Source: an uncultured Bacteroidales bacterium
GTDB taxonomy: Bacteria > Bacteroidota > Bacteroidia > Bacteroidales > Paludibacteraceae
Reading direction: 5' to 3'
DNA: 64,000 nt
Assembly (NCBI GenBank): GCA_902779705.1
Contig: CACZCR010000003.1
Location: 186,001-250,000, forward strand
Shown: piece after piece, positions 32,213 through 41,346 of the stretch
Position numbering within the stretch: the first letter of the stretch is position 1
How the letters are laid out: every line of letters starts with the position of its first letter
Translations under genes and position numbers: made by a program
Notes under the pieces: generated by a model
What the model saw: only the letters and a program-made list of their open reading frames with translations
Told to the model about the DNA's origin: nothing
Databases searched by the model: none

Positions 32213-34441
32213 TTATTTAATACGTGTTCCAAGAATAGTATATGTTTTACCGTCACGGATAATGACTACTTGTCCGTTGTTCAACAGTTTGATACTTTGT
32301 GGAGTAGTGTCAGTAATAGACTCAACACCCGTACCCGATTCATAAGCCACATTGATAGCATAGAAATTGATGCCGCTATTATCGCTACCTAAAACGAGTG
32401 TTTCAGCATCACCCTTATACTTATAGCTGATTTTAGTAAGCGTAGTGGGTACTTCCAGTTGTGTTAATTTGTTAGCATCACTCACACTATTCTTCCATAT
32501 ATTCACCGCGCGTACAGATGAATTACTTCCGCTCATAATATAGATGTCTATCGTACAATCTTTTTGAACATCAAACGTTAAAAAACGGCATGTAGGTTTG
32601 GCTGTTCCGCCCGTTTTTAATCGACGTTCAAAATGGATAGTATCTCCTTCGGCAATAACATAGTCCTGATCATTAGCCTCCAGTGTCATTGCGCTGCCAC
32701 TTATACCCGTCATCGTCAATCCATCCACTACCTTCGTACCGGCTATTGATCCTACTACGCCGTCAAACTTAATGTCCGAGAAATTCCATGTCAAGTTATG
32801 TGCTTCTACTTCACCTTCTTCCGGATCCGGGTTGATAGGATCATCCTCTTCCTCTATCGGTTTATCGGGATCGTCACCACTGCTTTCCGGATAGGTGACA
32901 TTAATAGCATAAATATTGATTCCGCTATTATCACTACCTATATAGATAGTAGTCGCTTCTCCTGTATATTCGTACGTTTGTTTTGAAGCAGTAATATTAG
33001 CCGGCATCGTAGCAGCAGGAGTACCACTGTAACTACCGGTAAAGATATTGAGTGTTCTATTAGCAGTATTGTTGGCACTGATCAGGTATACATCTATCGT
33101 ACAATTACCACTGACATCAAACTTCAAACTACGGTATGCAGCACTACCGGTACCGCCTGTTTTCAGCACATGTGTAAATGTATTACCATCTATTTCTTTT
33201 CCACTTTCTGCTATAGTGACCGATTTATCAGAACTAGCAGATATAGTCAAACCATTGATAGTGGTAGTGGAACTGATAGTACCTAAATCTTTAAACTCAC
33301 TCGTCGAAAAGTTCCATGTCAAATCACTCGTTACCACCGGCTCGGGGTCAGTACCCGGATCAGTACCCGGATCCACAGGAGTGGAACCACCGTCACAGGA
33401 AGACGACACTTGGCCGTCAGTTGTAACAGCCAATGTAGCTCCTGCACCACAACCGGTATTGGTTACTGATTCTTTTGCCTCACTATAGCTGAGAGTTGTA
33501 TAACTATAGGTAGGTTTTACTACACTACGACTGGTTTTATCACTCAAACCACCTTTCTTAGCATAGGAATTGACATACTTTACACCATTGGTTCCACCGT
33601 AGTTCTCATAGAAAATTTTTTGAGCCGATAGACTGACATCAAAATAGCATCCTTCCACATATGCATCCGCATTCTGAGGACCTATACAGTAATTGGCAAC
33701 CGTTGAGTTCCAATAGCAGTTCAGAAAATGTAATGATGCATTGCGGCACCGAACCATACGCTCGCGACATCCGTTACCCCACCAACAATACGCCCAAGTG
33801 ACATTATAGGTTCCGTCCGACGGTTTATCACTACTGCTGGCACCTAACAGGTTGCTGAATCGATGGTCATCTGCGCCACCTGAACCACCTGCCTTAGGCT
33901 CTTTGTCATAGTGAAACTTACACCAACTGATAGTTACATTATCCGTTTCGCCCTTATTATCAAAATTACCATCACAACCATCCGAAAAATCGCAGTGATC
34001 TACCCAAGCATTCGTCACGTTCTCAAAACATAACAAGTCATTACCATCACAATCATAAGCTCCCGGGCCTACAAATTTAATATTGCGGATAACCAGGTTG
34101 GAGAAACGCTTGAAAAATAATATACCCGATGTGTTTGCATCCTGTTGATTGCTGGTAAGTACAACTCCTGGCATCGCCATAAGTGTCACATTCTGACCGT
34201 CTTGTACCGACATCATAGAGGTGAAAGTCAAACTCTTAGTAATGATAATCACCTTGTTCTTACCTTTATTAAGAGCAGATTTCAAATCGCTTACACTGGA
34301 TACTAAAACAGGTGTAGCATTACCGCCACCAGTGGCATTTTTGCCATATCCCCAAGCAGCATTAGCGCAGTAGTTGACGGCCGAGAGGCCGGAGATATAA
34401 AACAGACCCACCGCTAAAACAATAGAGCGAAATAGTTTCAT
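32213..34441 (-). CDS. Secreted pectate lyase (PL1) with two tandem beta modules and a sorting-type tail
   Basis: The 742-residue protein has a signal peptide (to about residue 20) and a PL1 right-handed beta-helix (about 25-330; WVDHCDFSDGCDGNFDNKG, ISWCKFHYDKEP, and RERMVRCRNASLHFLNCYWN holding the catalytic-type Arg). A linker with DPGTDPGTDP is followed by a module of about 145 residues starting LTWNFS, an acidic linker (DDPDKPIEEEDDPINPDPEE), and a second copy of the same module. The last 27 residues (IKLLNNGQVVIIRDGKTY...) look like the short C-terminal sorting tail of Bacteroidales cargo, consistent with PorX in the window. The modules may bind pectin; that is inference. Confidence 0.9.
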   Translation of the reverse strand: MKLFRSIVLAVGLFYISGLSAVNYCANAAWGYGKNATGGGNATPVLVSSVSDLKSALNKGKNKVIIITKSLTFTSMMSVQDGQNVTLMAMPGVVLTSNQQDANTSGILFFKRFSNLVIRNIKFVGPGAYDCDGNDLLCFENVTNAWVDHCDFSDGCDGNFDNKGETDNVTISWCKFHYDKEPKAGGSGGADDHRFSNLLGASSSDKPSDGTYNVTWAYCWWGNGCRERMVRCRNASLHFLNCYWNSTVANYCIGPQNADAYVEGCYFDVSLSAQKIFYENYGGTNGVKYVNSYAKKGGLSDKTSRSVVKPTYSYTTLSYSEAKESVTNTGCGAGATLAVTTDGQVSSSCDGGSTPVDPGTDPGTDPEPVVTSDLTWNFSTSEFKDLGTISSTTTINGLTISASSDKSVTIAESGKEIDGNTFTHVLKTGGTGSAAYRSLKFDVSGNCTIDVYLISANNTANRTLNIFTGSYSGTPAATMPANITASKQTYEYTGEATTIYIGSDNSGINIYAINVTYPESSGDDPDKPIEEEDDPINPDPEEGEVEAHNLTWNFSDIKFDGVVGSIAGTKVVDGLTMTGISGSAMTLEANDQDYVIAEGDTIHFERRLKTGGTAKPTCRFLTFDVQKDCTIDIYIMSGSNSSVRAVNIWKNSVSDANKLTQLEVPTTLTKISYKYKGDAETLVLGSDNSGINFYAINVAYESGTGVESITDTTPQSIKLLNNGQVVIIRDGKTYTILGTRIK

Positions 34442-34471
34442 TATTAGATTTTAATTTAAATATTCTGCGTG

Positions 34472-34503
34472 CAAAGGTACGCAAAAAAATCAATACACGC
34501 AAA
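34472..34503 (-). promoter_or_regulatory. Promoter of pectate lyase-phosphatase unit
   Basis: TTTG (34500-34503 minus), 20-nt spacer, TACCTTTG (34472-34479), CACG; leader about 30 nt. Confidence 0.82.
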
Positions 34504-34518
34504 TAAATTTTCTTTTTT

Positions 34519-35541
34519 TCACCATTTTATATTCAATACTATTGGTAGATGGTCAGAGAACCCGTTTTGATAGCGATAACCCACATACGTGCGCATGGGT
34601 TTGAGACCCATAAATTTTTGATCCTTCTCCTGAATCATCTCTCCTTCGTATATTTGAACATCGACTATAGAATCCAATGTATTCGACGTATAAAACTGGT
34701 CCAAACAAGTCCATTGGCCTTGCCACTTATGCGTACCTTTTCCACTTTGAGCAAACGGAATCATCTTATTAGTCAAACCTCTAATATCATCGGTTGGGGT
34801 ACAGTTCATATCACCCATTACAACTATTTTGGCATGACTGTTGGTTTCGAGAACAGAATCCACTGCATTTTGAAGTACTTGCTTGGCTAAATCGCGTTTC
34901 CACTGACTCTCCTTGGCTCCACCACGTTGGCTGGGGAGATGACATACAAAAAAATGAACAGTATCACGCCTGTCCACTCGCCCGCATACATACAGTATGT
35001 CTCTTGTTTTTAGTTCGGGATGATCAATACGAATAGCCCTCGTTCGAAGGGTATCTATGCGGCTTTTTTGGTATATCATTGCTACATCTATACCACGTCT
35101 GTCAGGACTCTCATAATGAACGAAATCATAACTCTTAAACCGCAAAGTTTTGCATAATTGCTCTACAACTTTTGCGTTTTCTACCTCACACAAACCCACT
35201 ATATCCACACCATCCCATTGACCAATATGGGTCAGTACTTTAGCAAGATTATATACTTTGTTATAGTACTTTGTATAAGTCCAGTGCCTCTCGCCATCCG
35301 GTGTCCACTCATAGTCATCTTTCTCTATCCATAGCGTATCTCGGCCGGCACTATCGATTACCGCTACACTGTCATGCTTGGGGTGAAACAAGTTTTCTAC
35401 ATTATAACTCACCACCCGTAATGGCTTAGCACAATAGGCTGCCGGACACATCAGTAGCCAAAAACAGACTAACGAGACACTAACGAGAGAGAATCGAGTC
35501 GAGGGTATATCGTGGTTATATAAGAAGCTAAACAGACTCAC
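34519..35541 (-). CDS. Secreted endonuclease/exonuclease/phosphatase family protein
   Basis: The 340-residue protein has an N-terminal export signal (FSLVSVSLVCFWLLMCPAAYC) and the EEP motifs VVSYNVENLF, VGLCEVEN (metal Glu), RGIDVAMIY, CHLPSQRGG, VVMGDMNCTP and NGFSDHLPIVL. It is distinct from the EEP protein at 14749: this one has the NVENLF/GGA-K pattern of the nuclease-like subgroup. The start is GTG at 35541, overlapping the sufS stop as GTGA. It is the last gene of the apt-to-sufS run. Confidence 0.9.
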   Translation of the reverse strand: MSLFSFLYNHDIPSTRFSLVSVSLVCFWLLMCPAAYCAKPLRVVSYNVENLFHPKHDSVAVIDSAGRDTLWIEKDDYEWTPDGERHWTYTKYYNKVYNLAKVLTHIGQWDGVDIVGLCEVENAKVVEQLCKTLRFKSYDFVHYESPDRRGIDVAMIYQKSRIDTLRTRAIRIDHPELKTRDILYVCGRVDRRDTVHFFVCHLPSQRGGAKESQWKRDLAKQVLQNAVDSVLETNSHAKIVVMGDMNCTPTDDIRGLTNKMIPFAQSGKGTHKWQGQWTCLDQFYTSNTLDSIVDVQIYEGEMIQEKDQKFMGLKPMRTYVGYRYQNGFSDHLPIVLNIKW

Positions 35542-36767
35542 GATAACATCATAATCGCTTTTTGCAACGCTTTGATCATTATATCCACATCCTCTCGATC
35601 ATTATACAAACCGAACGAAATCCGTATAGTTCCCGGTACACCCAAACTGTCGATCAACGGTTCAGCACAATGATGACCCGTACGGACAGCTACACCTTGT
35701 TGGTCAAGCAATGTACCTATATCGAATGGATGAATCAACTGACTGCTGTCTAATGACGGAGTGGTATATACATTAAAACTGATTACTCCCACTTTTCTTT
35801 GTCCTTCTGCATACACTTTTATGCCATCAATCTTCTTCAACTCAGCTTCCGCATAACGACATAAATCCTCCTCATAATCAGCCAGTTTGTCCATACCTAT
35901 ATGCTCCATATAATCCACTGCTGAGGCTAAAGCTACACTGCCGATAAAATTCGGGGTACCGGCCTCGAAAAGATAGGGTAGTTCGTTGTAGGTAGTACCG
36001 GACCAACGTACATGGTCTATCATCTCTCCTCCACCTTGATTAGGAGGCAGTTGTGAAAGCCATTCTTCTTTGCCATACAACACCCCAATACCTGTAGGAC
36101 CGTACATCTTATGTCCGGAGAAAACCATAAAATCGCAATCCATTTTTTGTACATCAACTTGCATATGCGGAGCCGATTGGGCGGCATCGATACACACAGG
36201 AATGCCCTTCTTATGTGCCAGACCAATAATATGTTCCACGGGTTGAATAGTACCCAACACATTGCTTACATGGGCCACACTCACTAACTTGGTACGCTCG
36301 CTCAACATAAGCTCAAAAGCGTCCAAATCAAGCGTCAAATCTTCTTTGAGTGGTATATGTTTCAGAATGGCATTCTTTCGCTCGCACAGCATTTGCCAGG
36401 GCACAATATTAGAGTGATGTTCCAACCCGCTGACAATAATCTCATCACCTTCCTTCACATACGCTTCACCAAACGAAAAAGCCAACGTGTTGATAGAGTC
36501 CGTAGTTCCCTTGGTGAAAATGATATCTTTAGGACTAGACGCATGGATGAAATCTGCCAACCGAGCACGAGCAGCCTCATGCTTGCTGGTAGCCACTTGA
36601 CTCAAATAGTGAACCCCACGATGTATATTGCTATTCCATTTTGTATAACCTTCCACAATCGTTTCAATCACCTGCTGAGGTTTCTGACTCGTAGCAGCAT
36701 TGTCTAAATACACCAACTTTTGTCCGTGTATCGTCTCGTCCAATATCTTAAAATCTTCTCTGTTCAT
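35538..36767 (-). CDS. sufS: Cysteine desulfurase SufS
   Basis: SufS is a PLP enzyme that takes sulfur from cysteine for Fe-S cluster assembly. The 409-residue protein shows YLDNAATSQKP, the PLP lysine in MVFSGHKMYGPTGIG, GGGEMIDHV, and the persulfide Cys in VRTGHHCAEPL with the SufS-type spacing. The SufBCD and SufE genes are not adjacent, which is unusual since sufS commonly follows sufD. It overlaps the EEP gene and lies 5 nt downstream of gldB. Confidence 0.96.
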   Translation of the reverse strand: MNREDFKILDETIHGQKLVYLDNAATSQKPQQVIETIVEGYTKWNSNIHRGVHYLSQVATSKHEAARARLADFIHASSPKDIIFTKGTTDSINTLAFSFGEAYVKEGDEIIVSGLEHHSNIVPWQMLCERKNAILKHIPLKEDLTLDLDAFELMLSERTKLVSVAHVSNVLGTIQPVEHIIGLAHKKGIPVCIDAAQSAPHMQVDVQKMDCDFMVFSGHKMYGPTGIGVLYGKEEWLSQLPPNQGGGEMIDHVRWSGTTYNELPYLFEAGTPNFIGSVALASAVDYMEHIGMDKLADYEEDLCRYAEAELKKIDGIKVYAEGQRKVGVISFNVYTTPSLDSSQLIHPFDIGTLLDQQGVAVRTGHHCAEPLIDSLGVPGTIRISFGLYNDREDVDIMIKALQKAIMMLS

Positions 36768-36772
36768 ACTCC

Positions 36773-37780
36773 TTAAGGTCTATAATGACTGTTTTCTAAT
36801 ATAGACTGTGCATCAGTATTCTCCAACAACTGATGGATCGTAACATTCTCATTATGATTCATATAACTCTCTACTATGCGCCATCCAACCCATGTGCCTA
36901 AACGACCCGGAGAGTCTTGTGAAACCTCCGAAGTGAATGGACCATCGTTCATATAGGATGTCAGCACAATAGATTCAGTCTTAAACAAATCGCGCTTATC
37001 CATCATATAACGCCATATATCCCGCTCGTTGTCTATACACCAATCCCATTGTTCCTTGCTATAACCAATGATCTGCTCTTCTTGCTCAGAAGGCAATACT
37101 TGATCCAACAAAAACATCATTTTACCTTGATAAATCATCTGGTCCAACAAACGGTTTTGTGAACCATTGAAAGGGATATTCCTAAACAGATAGGCACTCA
37201 CTGCATCACCCACTACACATTCTTTGCGCATAGTGATTTTCTGGTAGTTATAGACCATCTGATTATACACCTCATAGTTTGAGCCTAAGTACATATCTGC
37301 GCCTATGCCGATAATCTCATCATTCGGAAAATAGATAGGGGAAACATAACCCGAAACATACAAATAGATAGTCGGAATAGTCCACTCATCAAACAAATAA
37401 TGAATGCGAGTAAAAGCCTCGTTCATTTCATTCTGTATCGCTGTTATATCGGCAAATAAAACCTGCTCATCACGATTGGTCTGTGCAATCCTAAGCGTCG
37501 TGTCTGCCAAAAAACGTGGCAACACTGCAGCCAAACTATCCCCATTATCCAACCCCAATAAATCCGTCACAAAATAGGGTGTAAAATCCGGATAACGCTC
37601 ATACAATTGCTTTACCGAAACGTGTATATCCGTTGTATCTATCTGAATAAGCGCACTATCAAAACGCACAATATCTACCTTCTGAGGGGTCAAATCAACA
37701 CCCTCAAAAATATCCATTTTATGCCCACAACTTGCTAATAATATGCATAGTACAGCAACTATTATAACGTGATTTCTCAT
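36773..37780 (-). CDS. gldB: Gliding motility lipoprotein GldB
   Basis: The 335-residue protein starts with a lipoprotein signal (MRNHVIIVAVLCILLASC, Cys18) and continues VDIVRFDSALIQID, YPDFTPYFVTDLLG and YLYVSGYVSPIYFPNDEIIGIGADMYLG, a segment typical of GldB (with a DUF2268-like fold). GldB is required for gliding in Flavobacterium, yet it is conserved in non-gliding Bacteroidota, so its basic role is probably in the envelope or secretion. ATG 37780 is preferred; the ATG at 37810 would place ten charged residues before the signal and overlap lolD. Confidence 0.9.
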   Translation of the reverse strand: MRNHVIIVAVLCILLASCGHKMDIFEGVDLTPQKVDIVRFDSALIQIDTTDIHVSVKQLYERYPDFTPYFVTDLLGLDNGDSLAAVLPRFLADTTLRIAQTNRDEQVLFADITAIQNEMNEAFTRIHYLFDEWTIPTIYLYVSGYVSPIYFPNDEIIGIGADMYLGSNYEVYNQMVYNYQKITMRKECVVGDAVSAYLFRNIPFNGSQNRLLDQMIYQGKMMFLLDQVLPSEQEEQIIGYSKEQWDWCIDNERDIWRYMMDKRDLFKTESIVLTSYMNDGPFTSEVSQDSPGRLGTWVGWRIVESYMNHNENVTIHQLLENTDAQSILENSHYRP

Positions 37781-37790
37781 TCCTCTAATC

Positions 37791-38444
37791 TCATTTTTTG
37801 ATTTCTCCATCTTGCATCTCCACTACACGGTCTGCAATCCGTGCCAAGTCTTTGTCGTGTGTAACGATGATAATAGTCTGTTGATACTTATCACGCATCT
37901 CTATCAACAAACGATGCAACTCCAGTTTGTTAGCCTCGTCCAAACTTCCTGACGGTTCATCGGCTAATATCACCGAAGGAGACATCATTAATGCACGAGC
38001 TGCGGCTACACGCTGTTTCTCGCCTCCGGATAATTCATTCGGCTTATGAGACATACGATCTTTCAACCCTAACTCGCACAACAACTGTTCGGCCCGTTCA
38101 CGAATAACACTGTTCTTCTCACCGGCAATCATCCCGGGAATCATCACGTTCTCCAACGCTGTGAACTCCGGCAACAACTGATGGAACTGAAAGATAAACC
38201 CGATATGCTTATTCCTCCATTGAGCTAACTCTTTGTCTCGTAAGCCAAACACGTCTATACCGTCAATCAACACCTTACCCTCATCCGGACGATCCAAAGT
38301 ACCAATGATCTGGAGTAGGGTAGTCTTACCCGCTCCCGACTTACCAATAATAGCTACGATCTCACTCTTATCAACCTTCAGGTCCACTCCCTTCAGTACA
38401 TGCAATGAGCCGAAACTCTTGTGTATATTCTTAATCTCTATCAT
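37791..38444 (-). CDS. lolD: LolD-type ABC transporter ATP-binding protein
   Basis: The 217-residue ATPase has Walker A (GKSGAGKTT), Q-loop, signature LSGGEKQR, Walker B (VILADEPSG) and H-loop ([11 protein letters not shown]). Its size and the sequence around [22 protein letters not shown] place it in the LolD/MacB group, which releases lipoproteins from the inner membrane for transfer to the outer membrane. The permease LolCE is not adjacent. It overlaps tsaE by 4 nt and is directly followed by the lipoprotein gene gldB. Confidence 0.9.
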   Translation of the reverse strand: MIEIKNIHKSFGSLHVLKGVDLKVDKSEIVAIIGKSGAGKTTLLQIIGTLDRPDEGKVLIDGIDVFGLRDKELAQWRNKHIGFIFQFHQLLPEFTALENVMIPGMIAGEKNSVIRERAEQLLCELGLKDRMSHKPNELSGGEKQRVAAARALMMSPSVILADEPSGSLDEANKLELHRLLIEMRDKYQQTIIIVTHDKDLARIADRVVEMQDGEIKK

Positions 38445-38896
38445 AACATTAATCTCAATTGCCTATCACCATTCTCCTCTGGAACAATCTTCACCCAAAC
38501 TGTGTTTTCCGGCAGTATCTGCTCAATATTCTCCGGCCATTCGATAAAACAGTACTCTCCGGAATACAAGTACTCCTCCGCTCCGAAGTCCAGTGCCTCA
38601 CGCACGTCCTTTATCCGATAACAATCAAAATGATAAATCTCGCGCTTACCTCCATCAGTAGGGTAGTCGTATACATTGACAATGGCAAAGGTCGGACTGT
38701 TGACGATATCTTCCGATCCTAAGTCTGCACACAATTGACGAATGAAGGTCGTCTTGCCGGCACCCATCGGTCCGTCAAAAGCAAACACCGTGCTCTCCGT
38801 CTTTTGAAGGATATCCGTCGTTTTGACAGCCTTGCCTTGTTCATCAAGGAGCAAAATCTCCTTTTTTTCGCTTAATTTTATTGTGTAATTATACAT
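38441..38896 (-). CDS. tsaE: tRNA threonylcarbamoyladenosine biosynthesis ATPase TsaE
   Basis: TsaE is the ATPase of the TsaB-TsaD-TsaE complex that completes t6A37 on ANN-decoding tRNAs. The 151-residue protein has Walker [12 protein letters not shown] (about 41-51), a switch segment [12 protein letters not shown] and the C-terminal [13 protein letters not shown]. The N-terminal 35 residues, with an insertion [12 protein letters not shown], are slightly longer than usual. It stands between uvrC and lolD on the minus strand. Confidence 0.95.
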   Translation of the reverse strand: MYNYTIKLSEKKEILLLDEQGKAVKTTDILQKTESTVFAFDGPMGAGKTTFIRQLCADLGSEDIVNSPTFAIVNVYDYPTDGGKREIYHFDCYRIKDVREALDFGAEEYLYSGEYCFIEWPENIEQILPENTVWVKIVPEENGDRQLRLML

Positions 38897-38918
38897 GTCG
38901 CTGATAAATATTCAATTC

Positions 38919-40736
38919 TCAGAGGGTTATTTGAGCCGCTAATTGCTCGTAAATGGCTGATCCTCTGTTCTTTCCAAGTAAATTTTGCCACTCTTCAATT
39001 TTAGCGCTTCTAGCGCGAGCTAAAGAACCGAAATGAAGCAGTATTTTTTGTTTTGCTATAGCGCCAACTCCCTGTAAATCATCTAGTTGGCTCTTCGTTT
39101 GAGCATTGCTTCGCTTCTTTTTATGAAACGAAATGGCAAATCTGTGCACCTCATCCTGTATCTGAACCATCAATCGAAAAACTTCTGACGTAATGGCCAT
39201 ATCTATCTGTCGTGGTGGAAAACCAAACAACAACGTTTGAGTCCTATGTTTGTCATCTTTCTTCAGTCCTGCAATCGGAATCTGCAAACCCAATTGATCT
39301 TCTACCACTTCACGAATAGCTTCCATCTGTCCGATACCTCCGTCTGCAATAATCAAATCGGGTAACCCCTCATTGTCTTCTATCAAATGTTCGTATCTCC
39401 TTCGTACTACCTCACGCATACTTGCGTAGTCATCGGCGCCTATAACCGTTTTAATAGTAAACTTCTTATAGTCTCTCTTACTGGGTTTACCTTTCTTAAA
39501 TACTACACAACCGGCCACGGCGTTTTGTCCTTGTATGTTAGAGTTGTCAAAACTATCTATCCACATTGGCTTATGCTCTAATTGCAACAGCTGTTGCAAC
39601 TCGCCTAATATTCGCGCCGCCCGTTGATCAGGATTCAACTTGTCAGACTGCTTGAGCCTATCTAACTTGTATTGTTTCACATTCTGTTGTGCCAAATCCA
39701 ACAACTTCTTTCTATCCCCATTCACTGCAATGTGAACATGCAGATTTTCATCGAATACATCGGGAATAAATGGCACTAACACTTCTTTTGTTCTACTGCC
39801 TAATTGTTCCCGCAATTCCATCATACCAAGTGCCAGCAACTCCTCTTTAGTCTCCTCCATCATTCGTCGGTACGCTATAGTCTGACCTTGTACAATACTT
39901 CCGTTGTGCACATGCAACATGGCAACATATACGGTGCTATCCTGTTCTTCATAGCCGAATACATCAATGTCTTGTACCGATGAATTCGATATAATTGTCT
40001 TGCTACAGAACTGATTCAGCAATTCCAATTTATGCTTAACTTCAGCTGCTTTTTCATACTCCATCTTTCCCGCATATGCAATCATCTGATGCTCTAACTG
40101 ACCAATAATCTCTTGCCCATCTCCCTTAATGATTTTTCTGGCTGCCTCAATCCACTCTTTGTACTCCTCCTGTTGATATCCTTCACATATACCTCCACAC
40201 CGCTTGATATGATATTTTAAGCATACCTTGTATTTGTTCTTTTCGATTCCATCGAGAGTAATCGGCATCCTGCAACTCCGTATTGGATATAACCGATGTA
40301 TCAGTTCTAACACCAAATCAACCGTATTCCCAAAACTATAAGGACCATAATACTCACCGGCAGATTTGACAATATTGCGAGTCTTAAATATGCGAGGATA
40401 CGATTCTCTGCTGATACAAATAGATGGATACGACTTGCCATCCTTCAATAGGATGTTATAATGCGGTTGATGCTTTTTTATTAGGTTGTTCTCAAGCAAT
40501 AATGCATCTTGTTCACTATCTACTACTACATACCTTATGTCGGCTATATGAGCTACCAGTTGGCGTGTTTTCGAAGACTGATGATCTTTGTTGAAATAAC
40601 TATTCACCCGCCTATGTAAGTTTTTTGCCTTTCCTACATAGATAATCTCTCCCTCAGTATCATAGTATTGATATACACCCGGACTCTCAGGTATACGCTT
40701 CAACAATAGTGCAATATGCTCGTCTTTTTCTTTCAC
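38919..40736 (-). CDS. uvrC: UvrABC excision nuclease subunit C
   Basis: UvrC makes both incisions in nucleotide excision repair. The 605-residue protein has the GIY-YIG domain (SPGVYQYYDTEGEIIYVGKA, about 15-95), a UVR helix pair near 200-235, the RNase H-like second nuclease domain (IDSFDNSNIQGQNAVAGCVV, DLIIADGGIGQ) and C-terminal helix-hairpin-helix motifs (DDLQGVGAIAKQKILLHFGS). All are intact. It lies 9 nt downstream of apt. Confidence 0.97.
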   Translation of the reverse strand: MKEKDEHIALLLKRIPESPGVYQYYDTEGEIIYVGKAKNLHRRVNSYFNKDHQSSKTRQLVAHIADIRYVVVDSEQDALLLENNLIKKHQPHYNILLKDGKSYPSICISRESYPRIFKTRNIVKSAGEYYGPYSFGNTVDLVLELIHRLYPIRSCRMPITLDGIEKNKYKVCLKYHIKRCGGICEGYQQEEYKEWIEAARKIIKGDGQEIIGQLEHQMIAYAGKMEYEKAAEVKHKLELLNQFCSKTIISNSSVQDIDVFGYEEQDSTVYVAMLHVHNGSIVQGQTIAYRRMMEETKEELLALGMMELREQLGSRTKEVLVPFIPDVFDENLHVHIAVNGDRKKLLDLAQQNVKQYKLDRLKQSDKLNPDQRAARILGELQQLLQLEHKPMWIDSFDNSNIQGQNAVAGCVVFKKGKPSKRDYKKFTIKTVIGADDYASMREVVRRRYEHLIEDNEGLPDLIIADGGIGQMEAIREVVEDQLGLQIPIAGLKKDDKHRTQTLLFGFPPRQIDMAITSEVFRLMVQIQDEVHRFAISFHKKKRSNAQTKSQLDDLQGVGAIAKQKILLHFGSLARARSAKIEEWQNLLGKNRGSAIYEQLAAQITL

Positions 40737-40745
40737 TACCGGCTG

Positions 40746-41285
40746 TTATTCATCTACCTCTATACCAAATAGACAATCTACATTATCTACTTTGCCTTCC
40801 AAGTATTTGCGCCCATTCAAACCCTCTAATTCAATTATACAATTGACATAAATCTTTTTAACACCTAGTTTCTTCACTAGGTTAATAGCCGCCTCCATCG
40901 ATCCACCAGTGGCCAATATGTCGTCATGAATGAGCACTATATCATCCGGACCTAATGCATCCTTATGAATCTGAATAGTATCATCACCATACTCCTTGGC
41001 GTATGTGATCGAAACAGTCTCTGCAGGCAACTTGTTGTGCTTACGAATAGGTACAAATCCCGCACCAATCTCGATTGCTACAGCCGGAGCCAGAATAAAT
41101 CCGCGCGACTCAATTCCTACCACCTGAGTGATTCCTAAATCCTTATAACGCAATGCTATCTCATCTCGCATCCACCTAAGGCATTCTGGTTTGCTCAATG
41201 CTGTAGTAATGTCCTTAAACTGTATACCCTTGATAGGGAAATCAGGTACATTACGAATAGCTGCTTTCACTTGTTCTGCATTCAT
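40746..41285 (-). CDS. apt: Adenine phosphoribosyltransferase
   Basis: Apt salvages adenine to AMP with PRPP. The 179-residue protein contains VPDFPIKGIQFKDIT, GIESRGFILAPAVA and the PRPP-binding loop VLIHDDILATGGSMEAA. It is the first gene of the apt-uvrC-tsaE-lolD-gldB-sufS run; no TAnnTTTG promoter is evident in the 61-nt gap before it, which instead contains the parS site, so transcription may come through from mnmG. Confidence 0.97.
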   Translation of the reverse strand: MNAEQVKAAIRNVPDFPIKGIQFKDITTALSKPECLRWMRDEIALRYKDLGITQVVGIESRGFILAPAVAIEIGAGFVPIRKHNKLPAETVSITYAKEYGDDTIQIHKDALGPDDIVLIHDDILATGGSMEAAINLVKKLGVKKIYVNCIIELEGLNGRKYLEGKVDNVDCLFGIEVDE

Positions 41286-41319
41286 AGCTTTACTTCTAAT
41301 TTGATATGTTTATTATAAA

Positions 41320-41335
41320 TGTTTCACGTGGAACA
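41320..41335. other. parS: parS centromere-like site
   Basis: TGTTTCACGTGGAACA is the exact reverse complement of TGTTCCACGTGAAACA, a canonical ParB (Spo0J) binding site of the TGTTNCACGTGAAACA consensus. The dyad extends one more base on each side. It lies in the 61-nt (61-nt with chosen starts) gap between mnmG and apt. parS sites are concentrated near replication origins in most bacterial phyla. No second copy was seen in the window. Confidence 0.88.
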
Positions 41336-41346
41336 TGTCTATTTAA

